Source: Rhodothermales bacterium (GTDB taxonomy: Bacteria > Bacteroidota > Rhodothermia > Rhodothermales > VXPQ01). From it: a stretch of DNA of 64,000 nucleotides. Numbering within the stretch: position 1 is the first letter of the stretch; each line of letters starts with the position of its first letter. Made by a program: the position numbers and the translations under genes. Below the pieces are notes generated by a model. The model searched no databases and was not told where the DNA came from. It saw only the letters and a list, made by a program, of their open reading frames with translations. Of this stretch, positions 33,855 through 42,564 are shown piece by piece. Where the stretch lies: the NCBI GenBank assembly GCA_951812345.1, contig OX638295.1:1312759-1376758 (forward strand), written 5' to 3'.

Positions 33855-36839
33855 ATGCTCTGCCTTCGACTGCGACATTTTGCGCTTGCTGTGCTTTGGT
33901 GCGCAGTTGCTCTTCCTGCCACAGGGCAGTACACCTCCCATTTCGGGCGCAACAAGATCCAATACGAGAATTTCGACTGGCACATCCTCAAAACGGAGCA
34001 TTTCGACATTTACCACTACGAGGAAATGCAGGAGCTGGCTGAGTATGGCGCCGCTTTTGCCGAGGAAGCCTATGAGGAATTACAGAACCGGTTCAATTTC
34101 TCGCTCACGCACCGTCCGCCGCTTATTTTTTATTCATCGAACCTGCACTTCAAGCAAACGAACATTACCCCGGGCTTTATTCCCGACGGCGTAGGCGGTT
34201 TTTTTGAATTTCTGAAAGGTCGTGTCGTCATTCCGGCCAACGGGAACGTGCACCAGTTTCGCCGGGTCATTCGGCACGAACTCGTGCATGTGTTCACCTA
34301 TGCAAAGGTGCTGCGCGTCATTCGGGACCACCGCGTTCCACCGGAGCGCTTCCTTCCGCTCTGGTTTACCGAAGGCCTTGCGGAATACTGGTCCGGCACC
34401 CCCGATGCGTCGCACGAGATGATCATGCGGGACGCCGTGTATTCCAACTATCTTGTTCCGCTTTCGAACATCTATCGCATCAGCGGTACGTTTCTCATGT
34501 ACAAGCAGGGGGAAGCGCTGTGTCGTTTCCTGGCCGAAACATGGGGAGAAGAAAAGCTGCTTCGGCTCATGGAGAACTTCTGGAAGGATCGTGATTTTCG
34601 CCATGTGCTGGAGGTCACGTTTCTCGAGGATTTTCACGAAATAGACCGGAAGTGGCAGGAATGGCTCCGGGAGCGGTATTTCCAGGAAATAGACGGTCTT
34701 GAGCTTGCGTCCCTCGAGGCGGGAGGAGTGGCTACCGAGGGGTTCAATGCCAAGCCGACTTTTTATCGTTTTCCGGACGGTTCGCGTAAAGTGTATTTCG
34801 TGGGTAATCTGACCGGCTACAGCAATGTGTACCAGGTGGAGATCGATTCGCTGTTTCGTCCGCTTGGAGAGCCTGAGATACTTATCCGGGGCGAACGGAC
34901 GGACAATTTCGAGGCGCTGCATGTATTTGAAAGCCGGATGGGAATTTCCGGGGACGGGAAACTCGCTTTCGTCACGAAAAGCGGCGAAACGGATGTTATT
35001 CATGTGTACGATCTGGTTGCGAACACCCTGCTTGCCACGTACGGTTTCGATGGCCTGGTGGCCGTGCATTCCCCGGCATGGAGTCCCGACGGGAACCGCC
35101 TCGTGTTTTCTTCCATCACGGCGAGCGGTTTCAGCGACTTGTTCGTCTATGACATCGCTGCGGGCCAATTGCACCGGCTGACGCATGACAGTTACGATGA
35201 TCTTGATCCCTCCTGGAGTCCTGACGGGCGTCGGATCGCATTCTCCTCGGATCGTACAACAACAGGCAAGCACAACGCCTATAATATCTTTGCGTACGAC
35301 CTCGACGAGGGTATGATCGGGTATGTGACGTTCGGTGAACGGCTGGATCATTCTCCGCGCTGGAGCCCGGACGGACGGCAAGTCGTGTTTACGAGCGCTG
35401 TACAGGACGCGGACGGGCGGTACGGTGCGCAGAACATATGGACAGCGGAAGCCCCGCCGGATGCTTCCCCCGAAATGGCTTCTTTCGGGTCTGGCGCCAT
35501 AGCTTTCCAGTCTGATGTAGCGGCTGACCGCGCATCTTCCGGACGCCGCCTTCGCCGGCTTACCAACCTGACCACTTCCGCGTTCGATCCGGTGTGGACC
35601 AAGGAAGGCCACCTTCTTTTTACCGGATTCGAGCACATGCGCTTTTCCATTCGCAGTTTGCCTGCCGCGGATTCGCTATGGGCGCACCCGCGGAGTGAGG
35701 AAATCGTCGATCCGACAAAGGCGGAAGAGCCATGGACATTTGCCCGCATCGGTCTCCAGGACAGCGAGGAGTCTGTCCGGTACAGGAAACAGTTCACGCT
35801 CGATCTGGCGCAGACGATCGTAAGCCAGAATCCTGTTTGGGGCACTCAGGGCGGCGCCGCGCTGGCGTTTTCTGACCTGATGGGGGACGATAAGTGGTTC
35901 CTGACAGTCTACAACAATGCGCGCGGTAGCAGCGATTTTCTGAACAGCCTGAATGTGGCGATTGCCCGCCAGCAGCTGCACCGCCGGACCAATATTGCGT
36001 ATGGCCTCTACCGTTTTGCGGGATTGCGTTACGATATTACCGACCCGGACGCAGCGCGCGAATTTCCAACGCTGTGGGAAACGATCTATGGCGGATACGG
36101 ACTCATCAGTTACCCGATTTCCATGTTTCGGAGGGTCGAGGCGAGTACATCCTTGAGCTGGGACGACAAGTCTATTCCCTGGGCGCAGGTGGACAGGCAG
36201 GCCCTGCTCATATCGAATTCCGTGTCGCTCGTGCATGATAATGTGCTCTGGGGCATGAACGGTCCGATAGAAGGGTATCGGGGCAGCGTGATGACTGCCT
36301 GGACAACCGATGTACTCTATTCCAACGTGAGCTATCTCACGTTTGCAGGAGATGTTCGCCACTACTGGCGGCTGCACCGCTACATTACGTTTGCCTCACG
36401 CGGTATGGGCAGGATGAACACGGGGCGAGAAGCCCGGTTGTTTTTCATGGGCGGTAGCTGGGACTTGCGCGGATTCCCCCTTTTCAGCGTGCGCGGACAG
36501 AAAATGTGGTTCACCTCCCACGAACTGCGCTTTCCTATTCTGCTTGCCCCCTGGCTGAGTTTGCCGGTGCTGGCGCCGCTCGGTGTCGCAAACCTGCACG
36601 GCGCTTTTTTCTTCGATGCGGCCCATGCATGGAATGCCTCGTATCATGAACCGGGCTTGTCGGACCGGCTCCGCAGACAGCTGAATATCGGCGAGACGGT
36701 AGGTGCGATCGGAGGAGGTCTGCGACTGAATCTCTTCGGTGGCCTGGTGCTGCGTTACGATGTGGGATACCGGTATCGGGACGGTTTCCAGTATCGGGAG
36801 CGCTTTTTCAAGCAGTTCTTCTTTGGTTGGGATTTTTAG
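33855..36839 (+). CDS. Exported peptidase-MA-like / WD40-like propeller / beta-barrel protein
   Basis: A 994-aa protein with a signal peptide ending at ATGQ. Residues about 25-290 form a gluzincin-type metallopeptidase-like domain: HELVH at 141-145 and a following FTEGLAEY supply the two histidines and the third ligand glutamate. Residues about 300-600 carry PD40/TolB-like propeller repeats (SPAWSPDGNRLVF, DPSWSPDGRRIAF, SPRWSPDGRQVVF). The C-terminal 300 residues look like an outer-membrane barrel of the BamA/Omp85 surface-antigen type, ending FFGWDF. I expect an outer-membrane-anchored protease or assembly factor; substrate unknown. It lies 16 bp upstream of a BamB-like gene. Confidence 0.8.
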   Translation: MLCLRLRHFALAVLWCAVALPATGQYTSHFGRNKIQYENFDWHILKTEHFDIYHYEEMQELAEYGAAFAEEAYEELQNRFNFSLTHRPPLIFYSSNLHFKQTNITPGFIPDGVGGFFEFLKGRVVIPANGNVHQFRRVIRHELVHVFTYAKVLRVIRDHRVPPERFLPLWFTEGLAEYWSGTPDASHEMIMRDAVYSNYLVPLSNIYRISGTFLMYKQGEALCRFLAETWGEEKLLRLMENFWKDRDFRHVLEVTFLEDFHEIDRKWQEWLRERYFQEIDGLELASLEAGGVATEGFNAKPTFYRFPDGSRKVYFVGNLTGYSNVYQVEIDSLFRPLGEPEILIRGERTDNFEALHVFESRMGISGDGKLAFVTKSGETDVIHVYDLVANTLLATYGFDGLVAVHSPAWSPDGNRLVFSSITASGFSDLFVYDIAAGQLHRLTHDSYDDLDPSWSPDGRRIAFSSDRTTTGKHNAYNIFAYDLDEGMIGYVTFGERLDHSPRWSPDGRQVVFTSAVQDADGRYGAQNIWTAEAPPDASPEMASFGSGAIAFQSDVAADRASSGRRLRRLTNLTTSAFDPVWTKEGHLLFTGFEHMRFSIRSLPAADSLWAHPRSEEIVDPTKAEEPWTFARIGLQDSEESVRYRKQFTLDLAQTIVSQNPVWGTQGGAALAFSDLMGDDKWFLTVYNNARGSSDFLNSLNVAIARQQLHRRTNIAYGLYRFAGLRYDITDPDAAREFPTLWETIYGGYGLISYPISMFRRVEASTSLSWDDKSIPWAQVDRQALLISNSVSLVHDNVLWGMNGPIEGYRGSVMTAWTTDVLYSNVSYLTFAGDVRHYWRLHRYITFASRGMGRMNTGREARLFFMGGSWDLRGFPLFSVRGQKMWFTSHELRFPILLAPWLSLPVLAPLGVANLHGAFFFDAAHAWNASYHEPGLSDRLRRQLNIGETVGAIGGGLRLNLFGGLVLRYDVGYRYRDGFQYRERFFKQFFFGWDF

Positions 36840-36855
36840 GAACGGGAATTTGTCG

Positions 36856-38112
36856 ATGGCGAGTATTTTTCGAAGTAGCCGGGTTTCCGGGCGCCTTGCG
36901 CTTCTTGCCGCGGTGATCGGGGGTATGTCCGGATGCTCAACCCTTCGTATGGATCCGCAACATATTATGGACCCCGTGTGGCCTGTGGAGGGGGGGGATA
37001 CCTTCCGATCCAATGCCGTGCCCGATCAGGTCGATCCTCCTTTGCAACAGCGCTGGAGATTCAATGCCCAGGCAGGTTTTGGCCCTGTTTCCCCGCTTGT
37101 TCTGGGGGATGCGATTCTTGTGGCTACTCGCAAGGGGGAAGTGCATGCCGTTGATCTGGAATCGGGAAAGCGGTTCGGGCGCGATGAATTCGGAGATGCC
37201 ATCGAGGGCACCCCGGCCTATGCGGACGGTGTGCTCGTCGTGCCGGTAGCCTGGGGAGGCAGAGCGGTGCGCGCCAGTGATCTGCTGACCGGAGACCGGT
37301 TATGGCGGACCGGCGATATTCCTGTCAGTTCAGGGCTTACGGTATGGGGCGATTTTGTGCTTGCCGGAGATGTGGAAGGATATGTCCGAGCCTGGCGATT
37401 GGAGGACGGGGAGGAGGCATGGTCGGTGCAGCTGGACGAACGGGCGGGTATCTACTCGACGCCCGTATTGATTGGCGATACCCTTGTCGTAGCGAGTGAT
37501 CGCGGAAGGGTGGCCGCACTGGATCCGTCAGACGGATCGCTTTTCTGGTCGGCGGATGCAGGCGCCCCGGTTCAGGTTTCTCTGGCTGCTACGGAAGATA
37601 TGGTGTTTGTTGCAACGACACGGGGCAGCCTGCGGGCGCTCGATACGCGCAGCGGCGGTTTGCGCTGGGCATACGATGTAACGAACGGGGAGGAAGGCGA
37701 GTATGTTGCCGACCAGGGCGGCCTGGCGATGCGGCGAGGGAGTTTTGCCCCTCCTCAGAAGTATCTTTCGGCGCCTGCGGCAGGGGCGCGTGACCTGGTG
37801 TTCGGCGCATCCGACGGCATCGTCCGGTCCCTGGATATAGAGGATGGGTCGCTCAACTGGGAAGCGAATGCTTCCGCTGCGGTTTCGGCCCCGCCGGTCA
37901 TTACCGCCGAAACCGTCTATGTAGGCACCATGGGGGGCCTTCTGATGGGTTTCGATCGGCACGACGGCAGCCTGATATGGAATACGGAACTGGACGGGCG
38001 CATAAAATCCGCTTTTGCGCTCAAGGAGTCGCTGTTGATTGTGCTGGCGGAGCCTCGTTATGTGTATGCGTACGAACCGGACCCGGGGGACGATGAGACG
38101 GAAGGCGAGTAA
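36856..38112 (+). CDS. PQQ-like beta-propeller lipoprotein (BamB-like)
   Basis: A 418-aa lipoprotein (lipobox GMSGC). It has repeated PQQ-propeller blades, for example GDAILVATRKGEVHAVDLESGKRFG, GDTLVVASDRGRVAALDPSDGSLFWSA and TVYVGTMGGLLMGFDRHDGSLIWN. BamB uses this fold to scaffold the BAM complex, but in Bacteroidota similar lipoproteins are diverse. Its position 16 bp after the peptidase/barrel gene suggests joint function at the outer membrane. ATG 36856 gives a proper lipoprotein signal; the frame upstream overlaps the preceding gene. Confidence 0.82.
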   Translation: MASIFRSSRVSGRLALLAAVIGGMSGCSTLRMDPQHIMDPVWPVEGGDTFRSNAVPDQVDPPLQQRWRFNAQAGFGPVSPLVLGDAILVATRKGEVHAVDLESGKRFGRDEFGDAIEGTPAYADGVLVVPVAWGGRAVRASDLLTGDRLWRTGDIPVSSGLTVWGDFVLAGDVEGYVRAWRLEDGEEAWSVQLDERAGIYSTPVLIGDTLVVASDRGRVAALDPSDGSLFWSADAGAPVQVSLAATEDMVFVATTRGSLRALDTRSGGLRWAYDVTNGEEGEYVADQGGLAMRRGSFAPPQKYLSAPAAGARDLVFGASDGIVRSLDIEDGSLNWEANASAAVSAPPVITAETVYVGTMGGLLMGFDRHDGSLIWNTELDGRIKSAFALKESLLIVLAEPRYVYAYEPDPGDDETEGE

Positions 38113-38941
38113 ATCGGGAAGAGCGTGGCGTGCAGGGCGGTTGCTGCATATCCATCGAGCGCTTTTGGGCGCCTTGCTGTGTACGGCGCTTGCCCATGCG
38201 CCGGCGCGGGCGCAGGAGGCAGGCGGCGGGGATGGCCCGGCGTATGTGCATATCGACACGAACTTCCCCGAGGCGCTGGTTTTTGCGGACAGCCTGCTGG
38301 TAGGGGGCGCATCGAGTATGCTTCTGGCTGTGCCGTCCGCCAGTCGTTCCATTCGTCTTACCGCGCCGAACCCGGACGCCTGGTCGATCGCTCCGATTAC
38401 CCGGCCACTGGATGTGGTTGCAGGCGATACGGCTCGCGTGGTCATGCGCTTTCCGTACCATTACCGGATCGAATCGGAGCCGTTCGGGGCCGATGTGCTC
38501 ATCGAGCACCTTGAAGAGAGCCATTATATCGGCGTTACGCCGTTATTGCACCGGTCGGTGGATCCGCTGGAAGAAAGTATTCTGGTGCGGCGAGTGGGGT
38601 ATATCTCCCAGCGCATACAGCCGGGGAAAGCCGTATGGAACCGCCATGTGGTGCATCTGGAGCCGATCAACGAACAGGATACGGCGCCCCAACTGTATTT
38701 AAATCCGCCTCGCGCACATCGCGCATGGATCGATTATGCGGCGCTGGGAACGGCGCTTGTTTCGGGTGCCCTCGCGGTACATTACAAGTTCAAAGCCGAC
38801 GATCTGGCCGACGAGTATGAGCGGACCCGTAACGAAGCGCTGACGCCGCGCATCGAGACGCAAGATTTTCGCGCGGCGGTGGCCTTTGGCGTCATGCAGG
38901 GAGGGGTGGCGGTTTTTGCGTTGCGGTTGGTGTTGAGGTAG
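38093..38941 (+). CDS. Exported protein with PEGA-like repeats and a C-terminal membrane segment
   Basis: A 282-aa protein I do not recognise by family. After a basic N terminus and signal (ALLGALLCTALAHAPARAQ) come PEGA-like short beta units: AYVHIDTNFPEALVFADSLLVGGAS and YRIESEPFGADVLIEHLEESHYIGVTP. A conserved-looking region with VGYISQRI follows, and near the end a hydrophobic segment (WIDYAALGTALVSGALAVHY). The ATG at 38093 overlaps the last 20 bp of the BamB-like gene, so it belongs to that operon. PEGA domains are often surface or carbohydrate associated; function not established. Confidence 0.65.
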   Translation: MRRKASKSGRAWRAGRLLHIHRALLGALLCTALAHAPARAQEAGGGDGPAYVHIDTNFPEALVFADSLLVGGASSMLLAVPSASRSIRLTAPNPDAWSIAPITRPLDVVAGDTARVVMRFPYHYRIESEPFGADVLIEHLEESHYIGVTPLLHRSVDPLEESILVRRVGYISQRIQPGKAVWNRHVVHLEPINEQDTAPQLYLNPPRAHRAWIDYAALGTALVSGALAVHYKFKADDLADEYERTRNEALTPRIETQDFRAAVAFGVMQGGVAVFALRLVLR

Positions 38942-38997
38942 GGGCTGAAGCTGCCGCAAGATTCACATCATTAACGTAATACTCACCAGCAACTTCC

Positions 38998-39906
38998 TCA
39001 CGTTACCGCAAAGCGCCGCGCGACGAGGATAGAGAGGGGCAGGAGCGCAAGCACGATAAGCCCCGCGATCCAGGTTCCGAATCCCGCGGCAAGCGTTGCG
39101 TCGAGGGCCACCAGCGCGAGCACGCCTGCCTTGACGGCACGGCGTATGAGCGCCGGGGACGGATCGGCGGCGGCGCGCCGGAACGAGGGAAATACGAGGA
39201 AGGCGAAGAAGAGCAGAAAAGGCAGCGCGTCCAGCAGTCTGTACTCGGATCGGAAGCCGAGGGCAAGCAGCGCTGCGCATACGACGCCTGCAACGAGCAT
39301 GGCGAGCAGGATGGGGCGTTTGCTGCCGCCATGCACCTCGCCCCGGCTGATTACAACGATGGCGCCAACATATGCGACGGGCACGAGCGCAAGGAACCAC
39401 AGGGTGGCAGGCATGCCCGGCACGGCGCTGGCGCCCAGCAGCAGATTTCCGCCGCGGCACAGCCCCATAATGACCGGCCCCGCTATAGCGTGATGTTTAC
39501 CGGCGGCGTCATAGCCGAGGGCGCAGCAGGCCACGGCCACGGCAATGAAGAAAGACGGAAGGCCGACACAGGCCGCCGCCGCAATCCCCGCAACAAGCAG
39601 AACGCTTCCGAAGACAGCGGCTTGCACCCGTGTGGCGCGACCGCCTGGAATAGGTCGTTCCGGGCGTTCCTTTGCGTCCAGGTCTGCGTCGAACACATCG
39701 TTGAAGACCACGCCGCCCGCATACAGCCCCGCCGTGGCAAGCAGAAGGAATACGAGCTCCTCGACCGGCGCGTTGCTCTGACCGAATAACAGGCCCGTCA
39801 TGGCGCCGGCGGCGGCGAAACCGGCAAGAATGTCCGCGAACGCCGTGATGACGTTAGCCGGCCGGGCCAGTTCCAGGAATGCTCGTATGCGGCGGGCGGC
39901 GGTCAT
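38998..39906 (-). CDS. UbiA-family prenyltransferase
   Basis: A 302-aa polytopic membrane protein with about nine helices. The first metal-binding motif is NDVFDADLDAKERPERPIPGG (residues 69-89), and a second weaker motif YDAAGKH follows. UbiA enzymes attach prenyl chains to aromatic or other acceptors. The general pattern also resembles the EboC-type UbiA proteins of Bacteroidota and cyanobacteria, but no other ebo genes are beside it. It lies 6 bp downstream of the TonB-receptor gene on the same strand. Confidence 0.88.
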   Translation of the reverse strand: MTAARRIRAFLELARPANVITAFADILAGFAAAGAMTGLLFGQSNAPVEELVFLLLATAGLYAGGVVFNDVFDADLDAKERPERPIPGGRATRVQAAVFGSVLLVAGIAAAACVGLPSFFIAVAVACCALGYDAAGKHHAIAGPVIMGLCRGGNLLLGASAVPGMPATLWFLALVPVAYVGAIVVISRGEVHGGSKRPILLAMLVAGVVCAALLALGFRSEYRLLDALPFLLFFAFLVFPSFRRAAADPSPALIRRAVKAGVLALVALDATLAAGFGTWIAGLIVLALLPLSILVARRFAVT

Positions 39907-39912
39907 TTTGCC

Positions 39913-41958
39913 TTAAAACCCTGCGATGGACGTGAAGCGCGCTGCAACGGAGAGGTGAAATTCCATATAAAATACGGCGCCTGCGGGGTGAAAGCGCACC
40001 GGGTCGTTGAGCAGGTTGCGGAGGCCCATCGAGATATTCAGATGATCTCCGGCCATGCGTTTCGAAGCGGTCAGGTCCACGAGAAAGCGCTCGGGCAGGC
40101 GCCAGGGCCAGACTTCTGCGGCTTCGATGGAGGCCTCCCGGTATTCGGGCCAGCTTGTGGCCGAAGCGTATCGCACGAGGGCCGACAGGTTGAAGCGATC
40201 CGCCACTGCTAATGTGGTGATGGCGGCGATGCGTAGCCGGGGGATGCGTTCGCCGTAGGCAAGCCAGAGCGGGCCGTCGCGCCGGACCGCCTCGAACGTA
40301 CCGGAAATGCGCTGGTGCAGCGCGGGCGAGAGGCGAAAAGCCATCGTGCCGGATATGCCCGCCGCATGACCGCCTGCCCCCTGGAAGAGCCGTGTCGCAG
40401 TGTTGAAGCTGCTCTCGTCGCCGTCCCATGCAATCGCGTATTCCGGCAGGATATCGTTCCAGAAGCCCCGGTAAAAAAGGAATACGCTGCCGGATACGCC
40501 GGACGGTCCCTGACGTATCCATCCCGCGTCGACGGTCGCACGGCGCGGAAGCGGTTTTTCGTCGATTCCCGTCCCCCTGAACGTACTGTAAGGCAGCCGA
40601 TAGCCCCGCTCCTGCCATAGCCACAGGTTTCGGGCGTCGGGGGGAGCGGCCCCGTACGATCCGGCGAGTCGGAAGCGCTGCTTTGCTCCGGGCTGCATTT
40701 CCATGGAGGCGTACGCCACGGCCCCGCTGCGTCCCTCTCGTCGGATCCACTCCATAACGAGGCGCGTGCGGCCACGCTGGCCTATACGCGCATCCAATCC
40801 CCCGAAAAGCCGCAGATCGAAGAGGTTTGCATCGCTAAGGAGTCGGGATGTCTGCCCTGTCTGCCCGCGCAAGGTTCGTGCGTGTCCGCCGATGCGGAGC
40901 ATACGTACGTGGGCGTCCGCTTCCGCCACGAATTGGCGCTGCGTCCAATCCAGGTCGGTATCTTCCCGATTCGGCCGCAGTTCGAGGGCGTCGCGGCTCG
41001 AAGAAACCGCATACCGTACTACCCCGTCGCCTCGCAGCGGCAGCGTGCCCGCTGCGCCGAGAAGAGCGATCCGGTGTGTCGTGGGGATTTCAAATCCCGT
41101 TTCCGGAAAAAACGCTATGTCTCCGGTGTGCGAAATCCCCGCCAGTATGCGCTGATTCCGGGGATGGGGTCCGAAGGCTCCCGAGAACCCGAGCGCCTGA
41201 GTCCGGATGTGTGTCTGTGTGCCCGGTATGTAATACAGCCGCCGTGCCCGGTCATGAAGCGCTGCGTCCGTTACGTGGAGTTCGTCGAGACGTCCGCTTG
41301 CATGCCCCTGCCATGTTTTCTTGCCGACAGACATGCTTGCCGTCTGGACAGGTCCGATGCGGTCGATGTTGATGGTTTCCGGGAGCGTGTAGCGGAACGG
41401 ACCGGGATCGTTGATCTCGTTTCCTACCGCGACGCCCGCCTCCATCGACAGCCCGAATTTCGGTTTTTGCGTGTAGATGCGGAGGGCGCCCGCATGAAGA
41501 AATGCCGATTCCTCCATATCCGTGCCCGATACGATTTCAATGCAGGCGAGATCGGACAGGGAGACGGGCAGCGCGTTGAGCCGATTTCTTCCCAACACGC
41601 GGGAGGCTACGGGGATATCGTCGATATACAGGTTCCAGCGCGCCGTACCCTCCGGAAAGCCCGGAGGGGCGGTTTGCCAGTGATAGCCCTCCAGGCCGGC
41701 AGTATGCCAGAGCGTGGAAAGCGCCAGCACGTCGGCAAGGCGAGAGAAACCGTGCCGGAGGATGTCTTCGCGCGTGATAACCTCTTTGCCGATATCCGGG
41801 ACGCAGGCGGTCTGCTCGTCAGGCTGTCCGTAGGCGGGGAGTGCGAGCGCCAGCGTCTGCCACAGGCACAGCACGGCGAAAAAGTATTGCGCGCATTGTC
41901 CGGATCGCTCCGGACAGGATGGGTATTCGGAAGCGCCTTGTTCCGTTGCTTTCCCCAT
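39913..41958 (-). CDS. TonB-dependent receptor-like outer-membrane protein
   Basis: A 681-aa exported protein. After a signal region (FAVLCLWQTLALALPAYGQ) there is a plug-like domain (EVITREDILRHGFSRLADVLALSTLW, WNLYIDDIPVASRVLG, LACIEIVSGTD). About twenty barrel strands follow. The last strands (RNLLNDPVRFHPAGAVFYMEFHLSVAARFTSIAGF) match the usual TonB-receptor C terminus. No carboxypeptidase-like N-terminal domain is present. The ligand is unknown. The initiating ATG is uncertain because the predicted signal starts late. Confidence 0.78.
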   Translation of the reverse strand: MGKATEQGASEYPSCPERSGQCAQYFFAVLCLWQTLALALPAYGQPDEQTACVPDIGKEVITREDILRHGFSRLADVLALSTLWHTAGLEGYHWQTAPPGFPEGTARWNLYIDDIPVASRVLGRNRLNALPVSLSDLACIEIVSGTDMEESAFLHAGALRIYTQKPKFGLSMEAGVAVGNEINDPGPFRYTLPETINIDRIGPVQTASMSVGKKTWQGHASGRLDELHVTDAALHDRARRLYYIPGTQTHIRTQALGFSGAFGPHPRNQRILAGISHTGDIAFFPETGFEIPTTHRIALLGAAGTLPLRGDGVVRYAVSSSRDALELRPNREDTDLDWTQRQFVAEADAHVRMLRIGGHARTLRGQTGQTSRLLSDANLFDLRLFGGLDARIGQRGRTRLVMEWIRREGRSGAVAYASMEMQPGAKQRFRLAGSYGAAPPDARNLWLWQERGYRLPYSTFRGTGIDEKPLPRRATVDAGWIRQGPSGVSGSVFLFYRGFWNDILPEYAIAWDGDESSFNTATRLFQGAGGHAAGISGTMAFRLSPALHQRISGTFEAVRRDGPLWLAYGERIPRLRIAAITTLAVADRFNLSALVRYASATSWPEYREASIEAAEVWPWRLPERFLVDLTASKRMAGDHLNISMGLRNLLNDPVRFHPAGAVFYMEFHLSVAARFTSIAGF

Positions 41959-41967
41959 GGCCGGTTC

Positions 41968-42564
41968 TTATTTCAGGATGGCGCGCAGCCAGTCCGGGTT
42001 CCGAAACCGCAGGCCGATCCCGCCTGTCAGGCCCGCAGTGTCCAACCTCGGGAGCGTATACGTCCGCATCATGTGTCCTTCGACGAACAGGCGTACGGTC
42101 TGCGAGAGATGCAGGTCGATCCGGGAAACGAGCGCGAGGGAAAACTCTTTTTCTTCTTCGTCTCCCACTTCTTCCTCGAACAGCATATGGTAGATGCCCG
42201 TACGCATGCCCGCGTACCAGGAAAAAGCGCGGGGGGCCGTATACCCGACGCCCCACCCTGCAAAGGTAAACAAGGCGTCGAAGGAAGGGGTCTCCCGGCG
42301 CACCGCCGAGTAGCGGTGCAGAGCCACCCCTGTCTCCACTTCACCGACATAGAATGGAGTGGCTGCGGCGAATGTGATTCCGGAGGCCTTCTGCCAGTGC
42401 ATGTAGGAAGCATTGTGCCGGACAGCCGGCGTGATGCTGCCGCGCAAGGCAATGTGCGAGAAGGGTTCTCGCGTTTCCTGGGCGCATGCCGTCGAAGCGA
42501 GGCATCCTGCCGTTAGGCATACGGCAATAAGGACAGGAAACACCCGTGTCGAGCAGGTACTCAC
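41968..42564 (-). CDS. Small exported outer-membrane beta-barrel protein, unknown function
   Basis: A 198-aa protein with signal peptide (VFPVLIAVCLTAGCLASTACAQ) and about eight amphipathic strands ending in RNPDWLRAILK. It could be an 8-stranded OmpA/OmpX-like or acyloxyacyl-hydrolase-like barrel. GTG at 42564 overlaps the TGA of the upstream Wzi-like gene (GTGA), so it is translationally coupled. No catalytic residues are recognised. Its context is capsule or surface assembly. Confidence 0.62.
   Translation of the reverse strand: MSTCSTRVFPVLIAVCLTAGCLASTACAQETREPFSHIALRGSITPAVRHNASYMHWQKASGITFAAATPFYVGEVETGVALHRYSAVRRETPSFDALFTFAGWGVGYTAPRAFSWYAGMRTGIYHMLFEEEVGDEEEKEFSLALVSRIDLHLSQTVRLFVEGHMMRTYTLPRLDTAGLTGGIGLRFRNPDWLRAILK

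Noticed and set aside
34134-35636. 500-aa minus-strand open frame
   Set aside because: Antisense to the peptidase/propeller protein gene; no motifs or signal.
40882-42516. 544-aa plus-strand open frame
   Set aside because: Antisense to the TonB-receptor-like gene and the small barrel gene; arginine/cysteine-rich composition without domains.
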